Positions 47,409 to 56,595 of a stretch of 64,000 bases of DNA are shown here, piece by piece. Numbering within the stretch: the stretch's first letter is position 1; every line of letters starts with the position of its first letter. Under the pieces are notes generated by a model that did no database searches, was not told the DNA's origin, and was given only the letters and a program-made list of their open reading frames with translations. Position numbers and translations under genes: made by a program. This DNA comes from Geobacteraceae bacterium (lineage in GTDB: Bacteria > Desulfobacterota > Desulfuromonadia > Geobacterales > Geobacteraceae). The stretch is taken from the NCBI GenBank assembly GCA_009773645.1, contig WSYB01000010.1:1-64000 (forward strand), given 5' to 3'.

Positions 47409-48038
47409 TCAGAAACGACTGGCCAGTTCCAATAGCCTGTGCCGTACCGTTTCGTACTCATCTTTAGCCCCTTGTTCATGGTCATCACCCTCAAGGAGCA
47501 CTGTTTCATGATCAGTGGCCCCCAGGAAGCTGAGCACCGAGCGCAGGTAGGCAACACTCAGCTCTTGCTCCTGCACGAAGTTGTGAGGCGAACATGCGTG
47601 CAAATGCAGGGATTTCTTGCGCTGGCCGGGAAGCATGCTTTTCGCCGCCAGAGGCGTCATGCGGTTGGTCGGGTCAGGGATACCGATCGCATCGATGTAC
47701 ATCTTGAATTCGGCCGGGAACCAGAGGTTGAGGCTGCAGGTGACGAAGACGTACTTGTCGCACCGGCGAAACTGATCGGCGAGACGAAAAAGCCGGGCGA
47801 TCTTGTTCCGCTCTCCATCCGAAACGAAGCTGTAATCCTCGCCGCGTTCGATCCGCCACCAGACGTTGAGCACGTCCAGATCGACGCGCTGAATGCTGTC
47901 GCGGTACAGGTCAAGAATCTGCACCTCGTCCTGCGGATTCCTGCTCAGGTATTCCTCAAGGAATTCATTGCCAAGCGTAAGGGTACGAGATCTATCCTGT
48001 GGTCTGACATTGCAGGTGACATAGAGCAGGTTGGCCAT
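47409..48038 (-). CDS. FMN-dependent NAD(P)H:quinone/azo reductase family protein
   Basis: 209 residues of the flavodoxin-like AzoR/NQO fold. NLLYVTCNVRPQDRSRTLTLGNEFLEEYL is the FMN-phosphate region; KYVFVTCSLNLWFPAEFKMYIDAI matches the AzoR motif around the flavin (PMYNFxxPxxLKxYID). It may detoxify quinones or azo compounds that also induce the pump. It is the first gene of the leftward pump operon, behind a sigma54-type promoter. Confidence 0.82.
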   Translation of the reverse strand: MANLLYVTCNVRPQDRSRTLTLGNEFLEEYLSRNPQDEVQILDLYRDSIQRVDLDVLNVWWRIERGEDYSFVSDGERNKIARLFRLADQFRRCDKYVFVTCSLNLWFPAEFKMYIDAIGIPDPTNRMTPLAAKSMLPGQRKKSLHLHACSPHNFVQEQELSVAYLRSVLSFLGATDHETVLLEGDDHEQGAKDEYETVRHRLLELASRF

Positions 48039-48072
48039 AATATTCTCCTTTGAATTGACACTGTCCTCTTAA

Positions 48073-48090
48073 TAGCGACAAGTGTGCCAA
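48073..48090 (-). promoter_or_regulatory. Sigma54 (-24/-12) promoter of the reductase-pump operon
   Basis: On the minus strand TTGGCACACTTGTCGCTA: the invariant GG, ten bases, then GC, close to the consensus TTGGCACG-N4-TTGC. It stands 35 bp upstream of the reductase start at 48038, as expected. Confidence 0.65.
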
Positions 48091-48152
48091 CTTCTTGAAG
48101 TACGTTATTTCAGCTAGTTACATAGCCATATCTTGAATATTCTTGTATATCA

Positions 48153-48213
48153 GCGATATTTCCTGTTTTTTTGTTGTGAAATGTCGAGGAAACCGGATAT
48201 AATGCGAAATATC
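48153..48213. promoter_or_regulatory. Repeated GAAATATCG sites and sigma70-like promoter
   Basis: GAAATATCGC in inverted orientation (about 48153-48162), GTGAAATGTC (48176-48185) and GCGAAATATC (48204-48213). The last two are 28 bp apart and flank TATAAT (48198-48203) with TTGTGA 18 bp before it. The same pair with the same 28-bp period lies before the intact sigma54-activator gene at 57.4 kb. They are likely activator sites upstream of the sigma54 promoter. Confidence 0.55.
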
Positions 48214-48242
48214 GTGGATGTTGACGGGAGGTCTAAAAGCAA

Positions 48243-48284
48243 ATGGGGACAAAAACGGAAGACAGAATGATTTCAGAAGCGTAG
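48243..48284 (+). pseudogene. Relic of the start of a sigma54-activator gene
   Basis: Begins MGTKTED and stops after 13 codons. The Shine-Dalgarno and about 90 bp before it match the upstream region of the intact activator gene at 57508 base for base over long stretches, including the GGGACAAAAACGGAAG start. After eight codons the similarity ends. The rest of the 407-bp gap to 48445 has only a terminator-like hairpin. Confidence 0.55.
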
Positions 48285-48324
48285 AACATGGTTCGATAAA
48301 TCCGTTGGAATAATTGACTTTAAT

Positions 48325-48361
48325 GGGGGCAAGTGCGATAAAAAGCCGCCTGCCCCCTTTT
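48325..48361 (+). terminator. Terminator-like hairpin
   Basis: GGGGGCA, 19-nt loop, TGCCCCC followed by TTTTCC. It could end transcription from the relic promoter. Confidence 0.45.
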
Positions 48362-48445
48362 CCTTCCTGAAACCATCGTCTCTTTTGTTTACTATATCAA
48401 ACCAAGTTTTTTTTGGTTGTTTCCGTATAATCTTCCGATACGGTT

Positions 48446-49204
48446 TTACGGTCTGGATCTGGAACAGGTTGCTTCCTGTCCTTTTCGGTTCATAGCGATA
48501 ACATCCTCATGAGTGAGTGGTGCAGCACTATTGAGGAATAAGTTGAGCAACGCGTCCCGATTCTCTGGTGCGCGAGCCTTATTGGCGGATGAAAGCGAGA
48601 AGCGCAATTGCTCTACGGTCAGCTCGGTACAATATGCAGGCGTCCCAGGTTGCTGCCGCCATGAATCGGCTAGAACACCCGCATCTACAGCGTCAAAACC
48701 TGCGTCTTCAACCAACTCGAGAGCGAGGCGTTTGCAGCGTTCATCGTCGCCTGCGACAGGGAGAGCGATGCGCCCCGGTGTACCCTTGGGCTGCCCTCTG
48801 TCAGCGAGCGTTTGCGCTAATGCAGCATTGAATGCCTTGATTACTGGTCTCCCTATTTGTTCGCCGACCCAAATGCTCTCTGGCTTCCCCGCGTCTACCT
48901 CAGCAATCGCTCCATCGCGATATGGGTAATAATTGGAAGTGTCGATTGCCGTTACGTCGCGCGGCACAGCGGCCAACAATCCCTTGATATCGGGAATGCG
49001 ACCAAAGGGAATCGAAATGACGATTATCTCGACATCTTTTACAGCATCTTCCGCGCTAACAGGTGTCGCGCCGATTTCTTCCGCAAGCGCACGAATTGTG
49101 TCGGGGCCTCTGGAGTTCCCGAGCTTGACGTGGTGACCAGATGCGATAAGCTTCCGTGCCAACGTGGCTCCGACGTTACCCGCGCCAATAATTCCAATCT
49201 TCAT
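48446..49204 (-). CDS. NAD(P)-binding reductase, F420-dependent NADP reductase-like
   Basis: 252 residues with the Rossmann motif KIGIIGAGNVGATLARKL and NSRGPDTIRALAEEIGATP. IIVISIPFGRIPDI and VAGDDERCKRLALELVEDAGFD are typical of the small 'NADPH-dependent F420 reductase' superfamily. Members lacking F420 context reduce other acceptors; the substrate here is unknown. It is the last of a run of leftward detoxification-type genes. Confidence 0.78.
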   Translation of the reverse strand: MKIGIIGAGNVGATLARKLIASGHHVKLGNSRGPDTIRALAEEIGATPVSAEDAVKDVEIIVISIPFGRIPDIKGLLAAVPRDVTAIDTSNYYPYRDGAIAEVDAGKPESIWVGEQIGRPVIKAFNAALAQTLADRGQPKGTPGRIALPVAGDDERCKRLALELVEDAGFDAVDAGVLADSWRQQPGTPAYCTELTVEQLRFSLSSANKARAPENRDALLNLFLNSAAPLTHEDVIAMNRKGQEATCSRSRP

Positions 49205-49270
49205 ACTGCCTCCTGGTAATAAGTAAATAGCACCGCTTCAGTCCTGGTTCGAATCGATTCGAACGAAGTC

Positions 49271-49651
49271 CTACGACTTTGCTGCCACATGATTCGTGGT
49301 CACATCGGCAATCAAGCGGTCGCTCTTGCCGTAGACAATCGTCCGTACAACATTGACCCGTTTCCCCTTCTTTACGAAGGTAGAGACCGCCCTGAACGCC
49401 CCCTCTTTCTGGTTGCTGACAAAGTTCGCGTTCAAGGTTATGGCAAGGGGGAAACCCGCCATGCCTTCTGAGGGGAGTGTTGATGGTCCCATCACCAATA
49501 TTGTGGCGGTGACGTCCGCAAACCACATGATTGCACCGGCATTGACCACGCCATAGGGATTCTTTATGCCGGGCAGAATGGGCATTTCGGAAACAACCCG
49601 TTCAGGTGTTCGCTCCACCACTTGGAATTCTATATTCCCTTCAATTTTCAT
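49271..49651 (-). CDS. PaaI-type hotdog-fold thioesterase
   Basis: 126 residues. NPYGVVNAGAIMWFADVTATILV is the hotdog helix with the family's catalytic Asn/Gly region, followed by PLAITLNANFVSNQKEG and VVRTIVYGKSDRLIADVT. Acts on acyl-CoA thioesters by family; substrate not evident. 66 bp separate it from the reductase gene. Confidence 0.8.
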   Translation of the reverse strand: MKIEGNIEFQVVERTPERVVSEMPILPGIKNPYGVVNAGAIMWFADVTATILVMGPSTLPSEGMAGFPLAITLNANFVSNQKEGAFRAVSTFVKKGKRVNVVRTIVYGKSDRLIADVTTNHVAAKS

Positions 49652-49672
49652 ATGATTCCCCTGACATCCTGG

Positions 49673-49939
49673 CTAGGTTTCGTTTTCAACCCGTTTAAGT
49701 TCGTCCATAGCATCCTGCAGTTTTCTGTCCAGCTTTTTCACTTCTTCCGGTGAGCCATTAGTATTCTTAGCTATTTCGTTTTTGATTTCCATGATCCTCT
49801 TCTCAAGAAGTTTTGCCGTATTCAGGCAATTACCGGCTGTCATCGCACAGGCCAGTTTTTCCTGGTGAGTCAGGGCATAAACCGGACCCGCTGCAGACAC
49901 CAGGAATGCCAACGTTACTGCCAATGCACTTGTTTTCAT
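49673..49939 (-). CDS. Small periplasmic helical protein
   Basis: 88 residues with signal peptide MKTSALAVTLAFLVSAAGPV. The mature part is helical and charged with two Cys (HQEKLACAMTAGNCLNTAKL), then a coiled coil (EKRIMEIKNEIAKN; EVKKLDRKLQDAMDELKRV). Good Shine-Dalgarno AAAAAGGAG. No family recognised. It lies just after an RND operon's outer-membrane factor gene and may be periplasmic support. Confidence 0.7.
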   Translation of the reverse strand: MKTSALAVTLAFLVSAAGPVYALTHQEKLACAMTAGNCLNTAKLLEKRIMEIKNEIAKNTNGSPEEVKKLDRKLQDAMDELKRVENET

Positions 49940-50025
49940 GATTTACTCCTTTTTAATGTGATATTTCAGGGCAGTATTCCCTGAATCCGTAGATACAATT
50001 TTGCTGCGTAGACTCATTTGACTTA

Positions 50026-51444
50026 CTACTCACTCCCCCCGCCAAGCACCTTGTAGAGCGTTACCAGATTGGCCAGTCGTGCCAGCCGGACCCCGATCAG
50101 GTTTTGCTGGGCTCCGTAGAGTGAGCGTTGGGAATCCAGCACCTGCAGATAGCTGTCCACACCTTTTTCATAGCGGGCCTGAGATAGCCGGTAGCTCTCG
50201 GATGTGGCACCCGTGAGCGACTGCTGCGCAGCTAGTTGATCGTCAATTGTTCCCCGCTGTGCCAGGGCATCGGCCACCTCCCGAAAGGCGGTTTGGATGG
50301 CTTTCTCATACTGGGCCACAGCGATTGCACGATCAGTTTCAGCCACTTTCAGATTGGCCTTGTTACTGCCACCGTCGAAGATCGGCAGGGTTATCTGGGG
50401 TGCAATCTTCCAGGCAAGCGATCCGGGCTTGAACAACGCCGCAAGGTCATCTGCGCCAAAGCCGAGTGACGTCACCAGAGTAATACGTGGGAAAAATGCT
50501 GCCCGTGCCGCTCCGATGTTGGCATTTGCCCCCTTGAGCACGCCTTCTGCCTGGACAATATCGGGACGGCTGAGCAGGACATCGGAGGGGAGACCGGGAG
50601 AGATCTCCTTGAGGCTGGTCAGCTTTTCCGACAGCGACAGGGGCAGCAGTTCAGACGGCACGGGAGAGCCGACCACAAGCACCAGGGCATTTTCGTTCTG
50701 AGCTGCCAGGGTGGTGTAACGGGCAATGTCCACCCGGGCCCCATCGACGGTGGTCTGGGCCTGATTCAAGGCAAGTGCCGAAGAAACCCCGGCCTCGAAA
50801 CGGCTTCTGATCAGCTTGTAGGACTCCTGCTGATTGGCCAGGGTTTCCTGTGCCAGCTGCAGCCGTTCACGATCAGCGGCAAGGGCCAGCCAGGTGGCGG
50901 CAACCTGGGAAACCAGGCTGATCTGAACAGTGCGCCCGGCCTGCTCGGTGGCAAGATACTGTTCCAGTGCCTGGTCCTTGAGGCTGCGAACCCGGCCGAA
51001 CAGGTCGACTTCGTACGAACTGATGCCAAGGCCGACACCGTATTGCTCTACGGTCATGGCCTTGCCCGTGGAGGAGAGGGTCTCAGGAATCCTCTGGTAA
51101 CTGGCGGCTGCGTTGGCGTCAACTTTGGGGAAAAGGTCGGAGCGTTGGATCTGGAATTGCGCTCGTGAGCGTTCGATGTTGAGGGTTGCTACCTTCAAGT
51201 CACGATTGTTCTTGAGCGCCAGTTCGATCAGCGCACCCAACTGTTTATCTACAAAAAACTCGCGCCAGGGTATGTCGGCCACCCGCGTATCCGGACTTTT
51301 ATCAGCCCCGCTGTTCCGGTAGGCCGGGCCTGTGGGCCAGGCTGCGGAAACCGGCGCATCCGGCCGGGTATAGCTCGGCGCCATGGTAGTGCAGCCGGCA
51401 AGACAGGCGCTTGCTATGCTCAGGATTGCAATTGAGCGGATCAT
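50026..51444 (-). CDS. Outer-membrane factor lipoprotein (OprM/NodT family)
   Basis: 472 residues, lipobox CLAGCTTM. Family blocks: APSYTRPDAPVSAAWP, NRDLKVATLNIERSRAQFQI, YEVDLFGRVRSLKDQA, RPDIVQAEGVLKGANANIGAARAAFFPRI and the C-terminal LDSQRSLYGAQQNLIGVRLARL. It is the tunnel of the tripartite pump. The start overlaps the permease stop by 4 bp. Confidence 0.94.
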   Translation of the reverse strand: MIRSIAILSIASACLAGCTTMAPSYTRPDAPVSAAWPTGPAYRNSGADKSPDTRVADIPWREFFVDKQLGALIELALKNNRDLKVATLNIERSRAQFQIQRSDLFPKVDANAAASYQRIPETLSSTGKAMTVEQYGVGLGISSYEVDLFGRVRSLKDQALEQYLATEQAGRTVQISLVSQVAATWLALAADRERLQLAQETLANQQESYKLIRSRFEAGVSSALALNQAQTTVDGARVDIARYTTLAAQNENALVLVVGSPVPSELLPLSLSEKLTSLKEISPGLPSDVLLSRPDIVQAEGVLKGANANIGAARAAFFPRITLVTSLGFGADDLAALFKPGSLAWKIAPQITLPIFDGGSNKANLKVAETDRAIAVAQYEKAIQTAFREVADALAQRGTIDDQLAAQQSLTGATSESYRLSQARYEKGVDSYLQVLDSQRSLYGAQQNLIGVRLARLANLVTLYKVLGGGSE

Positions 51445-54400
51445 GTCAGGGCTCCTTCTTCTGTGGCAGCATCGGTATGTTTCACCTTGAACCAGATCGC
51501 GTAGAGGGCCGGCAGGAAGAGCAGCGTCAGGACCGTTCCGACCCCTACTCCGCCGATCAGAACATAGGCCATCGATCCCCAGAAACTGGAAAATGTCAGG
51601 GGGATAAAGGCAAGCATGGCAGCCACGGCGGTCAGGACTACCGGGCGTGCACGACGTACGGTGGATTCCACGATTGCATTGTAATCACTTAGTCCCGCTG
51701 CCTGATCGTGACGAATCTGGTCGACGAGAATCAGCGTATTGCGCATGATGATCCCCGCCAGTCCGATCAGCCCGAGAATTGCGTTAAACCCGAACGGCTG
51801 ATGACAGATGAGAAGGGTCGGCACGGCACCGACCAGGCCAAGCGGGGCCGTGGCAAATACCATGAACATGGTGGCGAACGAACGGACCTGAAGCATGATG
51901 AAGATCAGCATCAGGAGTATCATCGGCGGGAAAAGCAGCCCCAGGGCCGTATCGGCCTTCTTGCTCTCTTCCACGGAACCACCCGTTTCTATGCGATAGC
52001 CGGCGGGCAGGGCTGCTTTCAATTTTTCCAGTTTGGGGAGAACTTGGGCCGTTACATCCGGAGGCTGGACCCCATCGACAACGTCCCCCTGAACCGCGAT
52101 ATATGGCTCGCGGTTGTAGCGCTTCAGCAGCGGATCTTCCATCCGGGATTCGAAATGCGCCATCTGTGATAGCGGGATCGAACGCCCGTCGCTGGTGGTC
52201 AGGGAAACATTGGCGATATTTTCCAGGCTGTGGCGCTCGGAACCGGGAGCGCGAACCACCACGTCGACCGAACGGATGCCGTCGCGCATTTGGGTTGTCG
52301 GCGCACCGTTCAGAATCGCCTGTAATTGCAACCCGGATTCTTGCGGGGTGAGGCCGATCAGGCGCAGGCGATCCTGATCGAGGACCAATCTCTGGCTCGG
52401 AGTCCGTTCACCCCAATCCAGGTGCACATCACGCAGGTTCGGATTTTCAGCCATGATGGCTCGGACATCGCCGGAAATCCGGCGCAGCTCATTGATGTCC
52501 GGTCCCATGACGCGGAAAAGCACCGGAAACGGGACGGGTGGGCCGAATACGTACTGTTTCACTCGCACGCGTGCTTCCGGGAATGCACCCTGTGCTATGA
52601 CACGGCGAAGTTTTATCTTGAGCGCGTCTCGAGCCGCCGGGCCTTGGGTCAGGACCACAATCTGTGCAAAGGCCGGGTTGGGTAATTCGGGATTCAGCGG
52701 CAGTATGAAGCGCGGCACCCCCTGGCCGATATAGCTGGTCACCACTTTGGCCTCCGGTTCGGCCAGAATCGCTTTTTCGATGTTCTTGACCGATCTTTCG
52801 GTTGCTGCAAAGGCGCTGCCGGGGGGGAGGTTTACCTCGACCGTCAATTCCGGGCGGTCCGAGTTGGGAAAAAACTGTTTCTCCACAAATCCCATCCCGA
52901 CCACCGACAACAGTAAAAAAGCAACCGTTACGCCGGCGGCAATCCATTTATGATCCACCACTCTCCGCACGATACTGCGAAAGCGTTGATAGTTCGGGGT
53001 TGCATAAATAGCATCGTGCCCTCCGGAGACCGGTTTGATGTCAGGCAAAAGCTTGACGCCCAGGTAGGGGGTAAAGAGCACTGCGACAAACCACGAGGTG
53101 ATCAATGCGAATGCCACTACCCAGAAGATGTTGCCCGCATATTCCCCTGCCGTTGACTTGGCAAAACCGACCGGCAGGAAGCCGGCGATGGTAACCAGCG
53201 TACCGAAAAGCATGGGGCTGGCCGTGGATGTCCAGGCAAACGTAGCTGCCTGGATCCGATCCAATCCCTCTTCCATTTTGACCACCATCATCTCGATGGC
53301 GATGATGGCATCATCCACCAGCAGCCCCAATGAAAGAATCAGCGCCCCCAGTGTAATCCGGTCGAAATCCCTTCCCGTAAGCAGCATGATGACGAACACG
53401 GCGGCGAGGGTCAGAGGCACGGCTGCAGCCACGACGATCCCGACACGGAACCCCAGCGTAGCAAGACTCACCGCTATGACAACGGCAAGCGCAACCACGA
53501 ATTTGATCATGAATTCGTTAAACGCCTCGGAAATCACGTGGGACTGATCCGACACCTTGGACAGCACAAGTCCGACCGGTAATTCTTTGTGAATCGCCGC
53601 TTCTTCGGCTTTCAGCAACGTGCCCAGTGTCAGGCCATTGAAGCCTTTTTTCATGACCAGGGCCAGGATGAGAGATGGCTCTCCCTGATTGCGTATCTGT
53701 TTAGTCGCCGGATCTTCGTAGCCGCGGGTGACCTCGGCCACATCGCCGATTTTCAGTAATTTCCCCCCGCTTGCCACGGGAATCGCCTTGACCGCTTCGA
53801 CTCCGTTGATGCCTCCGTCAAGCCGTAGATAGACCCGCGGTCCGGCTGTATCCACAAATCCTGAAGGTGTAAGATCGTTCTGGGTTGCCAGTGCATGGAA
53901 CAGATCGGTCGCTTTTACGCCAAGAGTTGCCAGACGTTTGTAGGAAATTTCAACATAGATCTTGGGGTCCTGCTCCCCGAGAATGGTGACCTTCTCTACG
54001 CCACCTACCCGGGAAAGGCGCTGACGCAGCGCTTCCGCTTCCAGCACGAGCTGGCGCTGGGGAAGCCCTTTTGCTTCCAACGCATACATGGCGAAATACA
54101 CATCGGAAAATTCGTCATTGAGAATCGGGCCAATCACCCCTTTTGGCAGATTGATCTTTTCGTCTCCCAGCTTTTTTCGTGCCTGGTAAAATTCGTCCGG
54201 AACATCCTTGGGCGGCGTGGAGTCTTTAAGCTGGAGCTTCATCAGGATCATTCCGGGGTATGCGGAGGTTTCCACCCGGTCGTAATGTTCAAGCTCCTGA
54301 AGACGTTTTTCCAGTCGATCGCCCACCTGCTCCTGCATTTCCTTTGCAGTAGCACCTGTCCATACTGCCGTCACGGTCAAGGTTTTTACGGTAAATTTGG

Positions 54401-54521
54401 GGTCTTCTCCCCGTCCCAGTTTCAGAAAGGCAAATCCCCCCGCCATTATGATAGCAATTATAAAAAACAGGGTGATGGCGCGTTCGCGTACCGCAAAAGC
54501 GGATAGATTGAAGCGGCTCAT
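51441..54521 (-). CDS. RND efflux permease (HAE1/HME-like)
   Basis: 1026 residues, full length. MSRFNLSAFAVRERAITLFFIIAIIMAGGF is TM1; the proton-relay helix TM4 has LGLLVDDAIIAIEMMVVKME; the C-terminal half repeats the fold (PFGFNAILGLIGLAGIIMRN) and ends VLTLLFLPALYAIWFKV. Substrate is not predictable from this. Overlaps the adaptor stop and the outer-membrane factor start, so A-B-C are translationally coupled. Confidence 0.95.
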   Translation of the reverse strand: MSRFNLSAFAVRERAITLFFIIAIIMAGGFAFLKLGRGEDPKFTVKTLTVTAVWTGATAKEMQEQVGDRLEKRLQELEHYDRVETSAYPGMILMKLQLKDSTPPKDVPDEFYQARKKLGDEKINLPKGVIGPILNDEFSDVYFAMYALEAKGLPQRQLVLEAEALRQRLSRVGGVEKVTILGEQDPKIYVEISYKRLATLGVKATDLFHALATQNDLTPSGFVDTAGPRVYLRLDGGINGVEAVKAIPVASGGKLLKIGDVAEVTRGYEDPATKQIRNQGEPSLILALVMKKGFNGLTLGTLLKAEEAAIHKELPVGLVLSKVSDQSHVISEAFNEFMIKFVVALAVVIAVSLATLGFRVGIVVAAAVPLTLAAVFVIMLLTGRDFDRITLGALILSLGLLVDDAIIAIEMMVVKMEEGLDRIQAATFAWTSTASPMLFGTLVTIAGFLPVGFAKSTAGEYAGNIFWVVAFALITSWFVAVLFTPYLGVKLLPDIKPVSGGHDAIYATPNYQRFRSIVRRVVDHKWIAAGVTVAFLLLSVVGMGFVEKQFFPNSDRPELTVEVNLPPGSAFAATERSVKNIEKAILAEPEAKVVTSYIGQGVPRFILPLNPELPNPAFAQIVVLTQGPAARDALKIKLRRVIAQGAFPEARVRVKQYVFGPPVPFPVLFRVMGPDINELRRISGDVRAIMAENPNLRDVHLDWGERTPSQRLVLDQDRLRLIGLTPQESGLQLQAILNGAPTTQMRDGIRSVDVVVRAPGSERHSLENIANVSLTTSDGRSIPLSQMAHFESRMEDPLLKRYNREPYIAVQGDVVDGVQPPDVTAQVLPKLEKLKAALPAGYRIETGGSVEESKKADTALGLLFPPMILLMLIFIMLQVRSFATMFMVFATAPLGLVGAVPTLLICHQPFGFNAILGLIGLAGIIMRNTLILVDQIRHDQAAGLSDYNAIVESTVRRARPVVLTAVAAMLAFIPLTFSSFWGSMAYVLIGGVGVGTVLTLLFLPALYAIWFKVKHTDAATEEGALT

Positions 54522-55669
54522 TATTTTTGCTCCTTCGCCGGGCCAGAGAGGATCTTGACTTTTTCCCCTTCCTTGACTAGGTGAGCGCCCAGCGCGAGAA
54601 TCCGTTCACCCGGCTTAAGCCCTTTGCTGACCAGAGCGGTCTCGCTGCCGAGCTTCGCAACTTCGACCGGTCGGCGCGATAAGGACGATGCGTCGGGATG
54701 TATCACCCACACGCTTGTGCCGCTGCCGCCGTCGTACAGCGCGCCGACAGGGATTTCATACTGCTGCAACGTGCCACTACGGGTCTCGCCATTCAGATGG
54801 ACGGTGACCGTTGCGCCAAGGGGAGCGTTTTTACCTGCTCCATCCAGACTGAAGCGCGCCTGATAGGTGCGTGTGAGCGGATCGGCCATTGCGGACAACT
54901 CACGCAGTTTTGCCGGAAAAAAGTGGCCTGAATCGGCATAGAGGCTGGCAACGGCCTTGGAATTCGCAATCTTTGTAGTCCCTTCAGGAAGGTTGACGAC
55001 CGCTTCGCGGGCACCATCATGGGCGAGACGAACCACTACGTTTCCCGCAGCCACCACCTGTCCGACGTCCGCCGGTATTTCCATGATGACACCGTCCGCT
55101 TCAGCCCTGAGAACGGCATAGCCCTCCTGGTTTTCCAGCTGCCTGGAATATGCAACGGCGGAATTCAGCTGTGCGGTTGTTGCGTCTGCCGCTGATTTGG
55201 CCTGTTCGTATTCCTGTACGGATACGGCCTTTATGGCAACCAGCCCACGCTGGCGCAGTTCATCGGCGAGAGCGCGTTTGTTCTGCGCCCGGGCCGCTTC
55301 GACCGCCTCCCGGGCCGCATTGGCGGCCAGCCGCAGGTCTGTCGGATCAAGCCGCATGAGCGCCTGTCCGCGTCTGACGTGGTCTCCGGCCTTGACGAGT
55401 TTCTCAATGATTTTGCCCGGCACGCGAAAACCGAGATCGCTCTCCGTGCGAGCATGGATCACCCCGGTATATTCCATCGAGTCACTCCCGGCGGAACCCA
55501 CCGTAAAGGCGCGGATCATGCGGGGTGAAGTCGCATCTACAGGCAATGGCTTCTTGTCTTTTCCAAAAACAGCACCGAAGGCAATGGCAACCACTGCTCC
55601 CATGAGGAGCGCTATGCGATACCTGTGTGAGCCAGTGATGAGAACCCATGAATTGTCTCTTGTTGTCAT
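54521..55669 (-). CDS. RND periplasmic adaptor
   Basis: 382 residues from ATG 55669 (GTG 55678 is also possible), behind AGAGGTG. N-terminal membrane anchor RIALLMGAVVAIAFGAVF. Lipoyl halves SDLGFRVPGKIIEKLVKAGDHVRRGQ and EADGVIMEIPADVGQVV surround a helical hairpin. First gene of the pump operon, transcribed leftward from a promoter region holding the operator TAGACGGGTCTA. Confidence 0.92.
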   Translation of the reverse strand: MTTRDNSWVLITGSHRYRIALLMGAVVAIAFGAVFGKDKKPLPVDATSPRMIRAFTVGSAGSDSMEYTGVIHARTESDLGFRVPGKIIEKLVKAGDHVRRGQALMRLDPTDLRLAANAAREAVEAARAQNKRALADELRQRGLVAIKAVSVQEYEQAKSAADATTAQLNSAVAYSRQLENQEGYAVLRAEADGVIMEIPADVGQVVAAGNVVVRLAHDGAREAVVNLPEGTTKIANSKAVASLYADSGHFFPAKLRELSAMADPLTRTYQARFSLDGAGKNAPLGATVTVHLNGETRSGTLQQYEIPVGALYDGGSGTSVWVIHPDASSLSRRPVEVAKLGSETALVSKGLKPGERILALGAHLVKEGEKVKILSGPAKEQK

Positions 55670-55703
55670 TTTATTCACCTCTGGTTTGCAGATTTTATAT
55701 GCC

Positions 55704-55715
55704 TAGACGGGTCTA
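55704..55715. promoter_or_regulatory. TetR operator 1 (before the pump operon)
   Basis: TAGACGGGTCTA, a one-mismatch palindrome 35 bp upstream of the adaptor start. The flanks GCC before it and GTAATACTTGCTAAAAAATAT after it also match operator 2. Confidence 0.7.
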
Positions 55716-55741
55716 CGTAATACTTGCTAAAAAATATGCGC

Positions 55742-56512
55742 TCATTTCACTGTTCTGCCGATTGGGCACGCTGCAAAGCAACGAAAGCAGAAGTACTGGT
55801 AGCCTATAAAGGCGGACTGGTACAAACTCATATATTCAGGGCTTCGGAGCATTGTCTTCTGTTCTTCGCTGGTTGCAGCACCAAAACGGGACCAGAATGC
55901 TATGCTACCGCCCATCCCGTATGGCTGGCTGTTCCGGAGGCATTTCGTCACGTCTGTCTTTCCAGCTTTATCCAGTGCACCGGCGGGGCAGTTGCTTACG
56001 CATAGGCCGCAATCGGTGCAGGGACTTTTTCTCACGGGGAGATCCGGTGCAAGGTCCAGCTTCGTGAGCACGGCCGCGAAAATTACCCGGGTCCCGAAAC
56101 GCGGATGGACGACCAGGTTATGGCGGCCAAAGGTGCCCAAACCCGCGACTACAGCGGCATGACGTAGCGACACTTCGGCCACGCCAATTTTTTCCGGAGT
56201 GCTATAGTCCATCGGGTAGGCCACCGGAACGGTCATGGCAGGGCTGCCAAGCTTGCCCTCCACGAAGCGGGCGAGGCGGTAACATGTGGAACGGGAGAAT
56301 TCCATGAGATCAAGCCTGGCGTTCATCGCCATCTGCGGGCTAGGACTCTCGCAGGCCGCCAGTTCCTGGAAGGCCATGACAATCATAGTTCTGGCGCCGG
56401 GAAACAGGGACTCTATCGCAGGGGAGTTGGGGCTCCGGTAATCGCAGACCGATGCGAACCCCACATCATCAACTCCCCACCCCTGGACTAACCCGCGTAT
56501 GATCTCTTTCAT
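55742..56512 (-). CDS. Epoxyqueuosine-reductase-like [4Fe-4S] protein
   Basis: 256 residues. The N-terminal half resembles the QueG/reductive-dehalogenase-like fold (GVDDVGFASVCDYRS; AGLGTFGRHNLVVHPRFGTRVIFAAVLT). Two [4Fe-4S] motifs follow: CTDCGLCVSNCP and CFRCFAACP with an isolated upstream Cys in VTKCLRN. Not a canonical QueG (shorter). It is flanked by operators of the TetR regulator, so it probably reduces an inducing toxic compound; this is inference. Confidence 0.78.
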   Translation of the reverse strand: MKEIIRGLVQGWGVDDVGFASVCDYRSPNSPAIESLFPGARTMIVMAFQELAACESPSPQMAMNARLDLMEFSRSTCYRLARFVEGKLGSPAMTVPVAYPMDYSTPEKIGVAEVSLRHAAVVAGLGTFGRHNLVVHPRFGTRVIFAAVLTKLDLAPDLPVRKSPCTDCGLCVSNCPAGALDKAGKTDVTKCLRNSQPYGMGGSIAFWSRFGAATSEEQKTMLRSPEYMSLYQSAFIGYQYFCFRCFAACPIGRTVK

Positions 56513-56554
56513 GTCCGTACCCTCACATTGTTTTTTGCCATTAATCGTTACGCC

Positions 56555-56566
56555 TAGACCGGTCTA
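56555..56566. promoter_or_regulatory. TetR operator 2 (before the Fe-S reductase)
   Basis: TAGACCGGTCTA, a perfect 12-bp palindrome, 43 bp upstream of the reductase start. Confidence 0.75.
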
Positions 56567-56595
56567 TGTAATACTGGTTAAAAAATATATTCGCG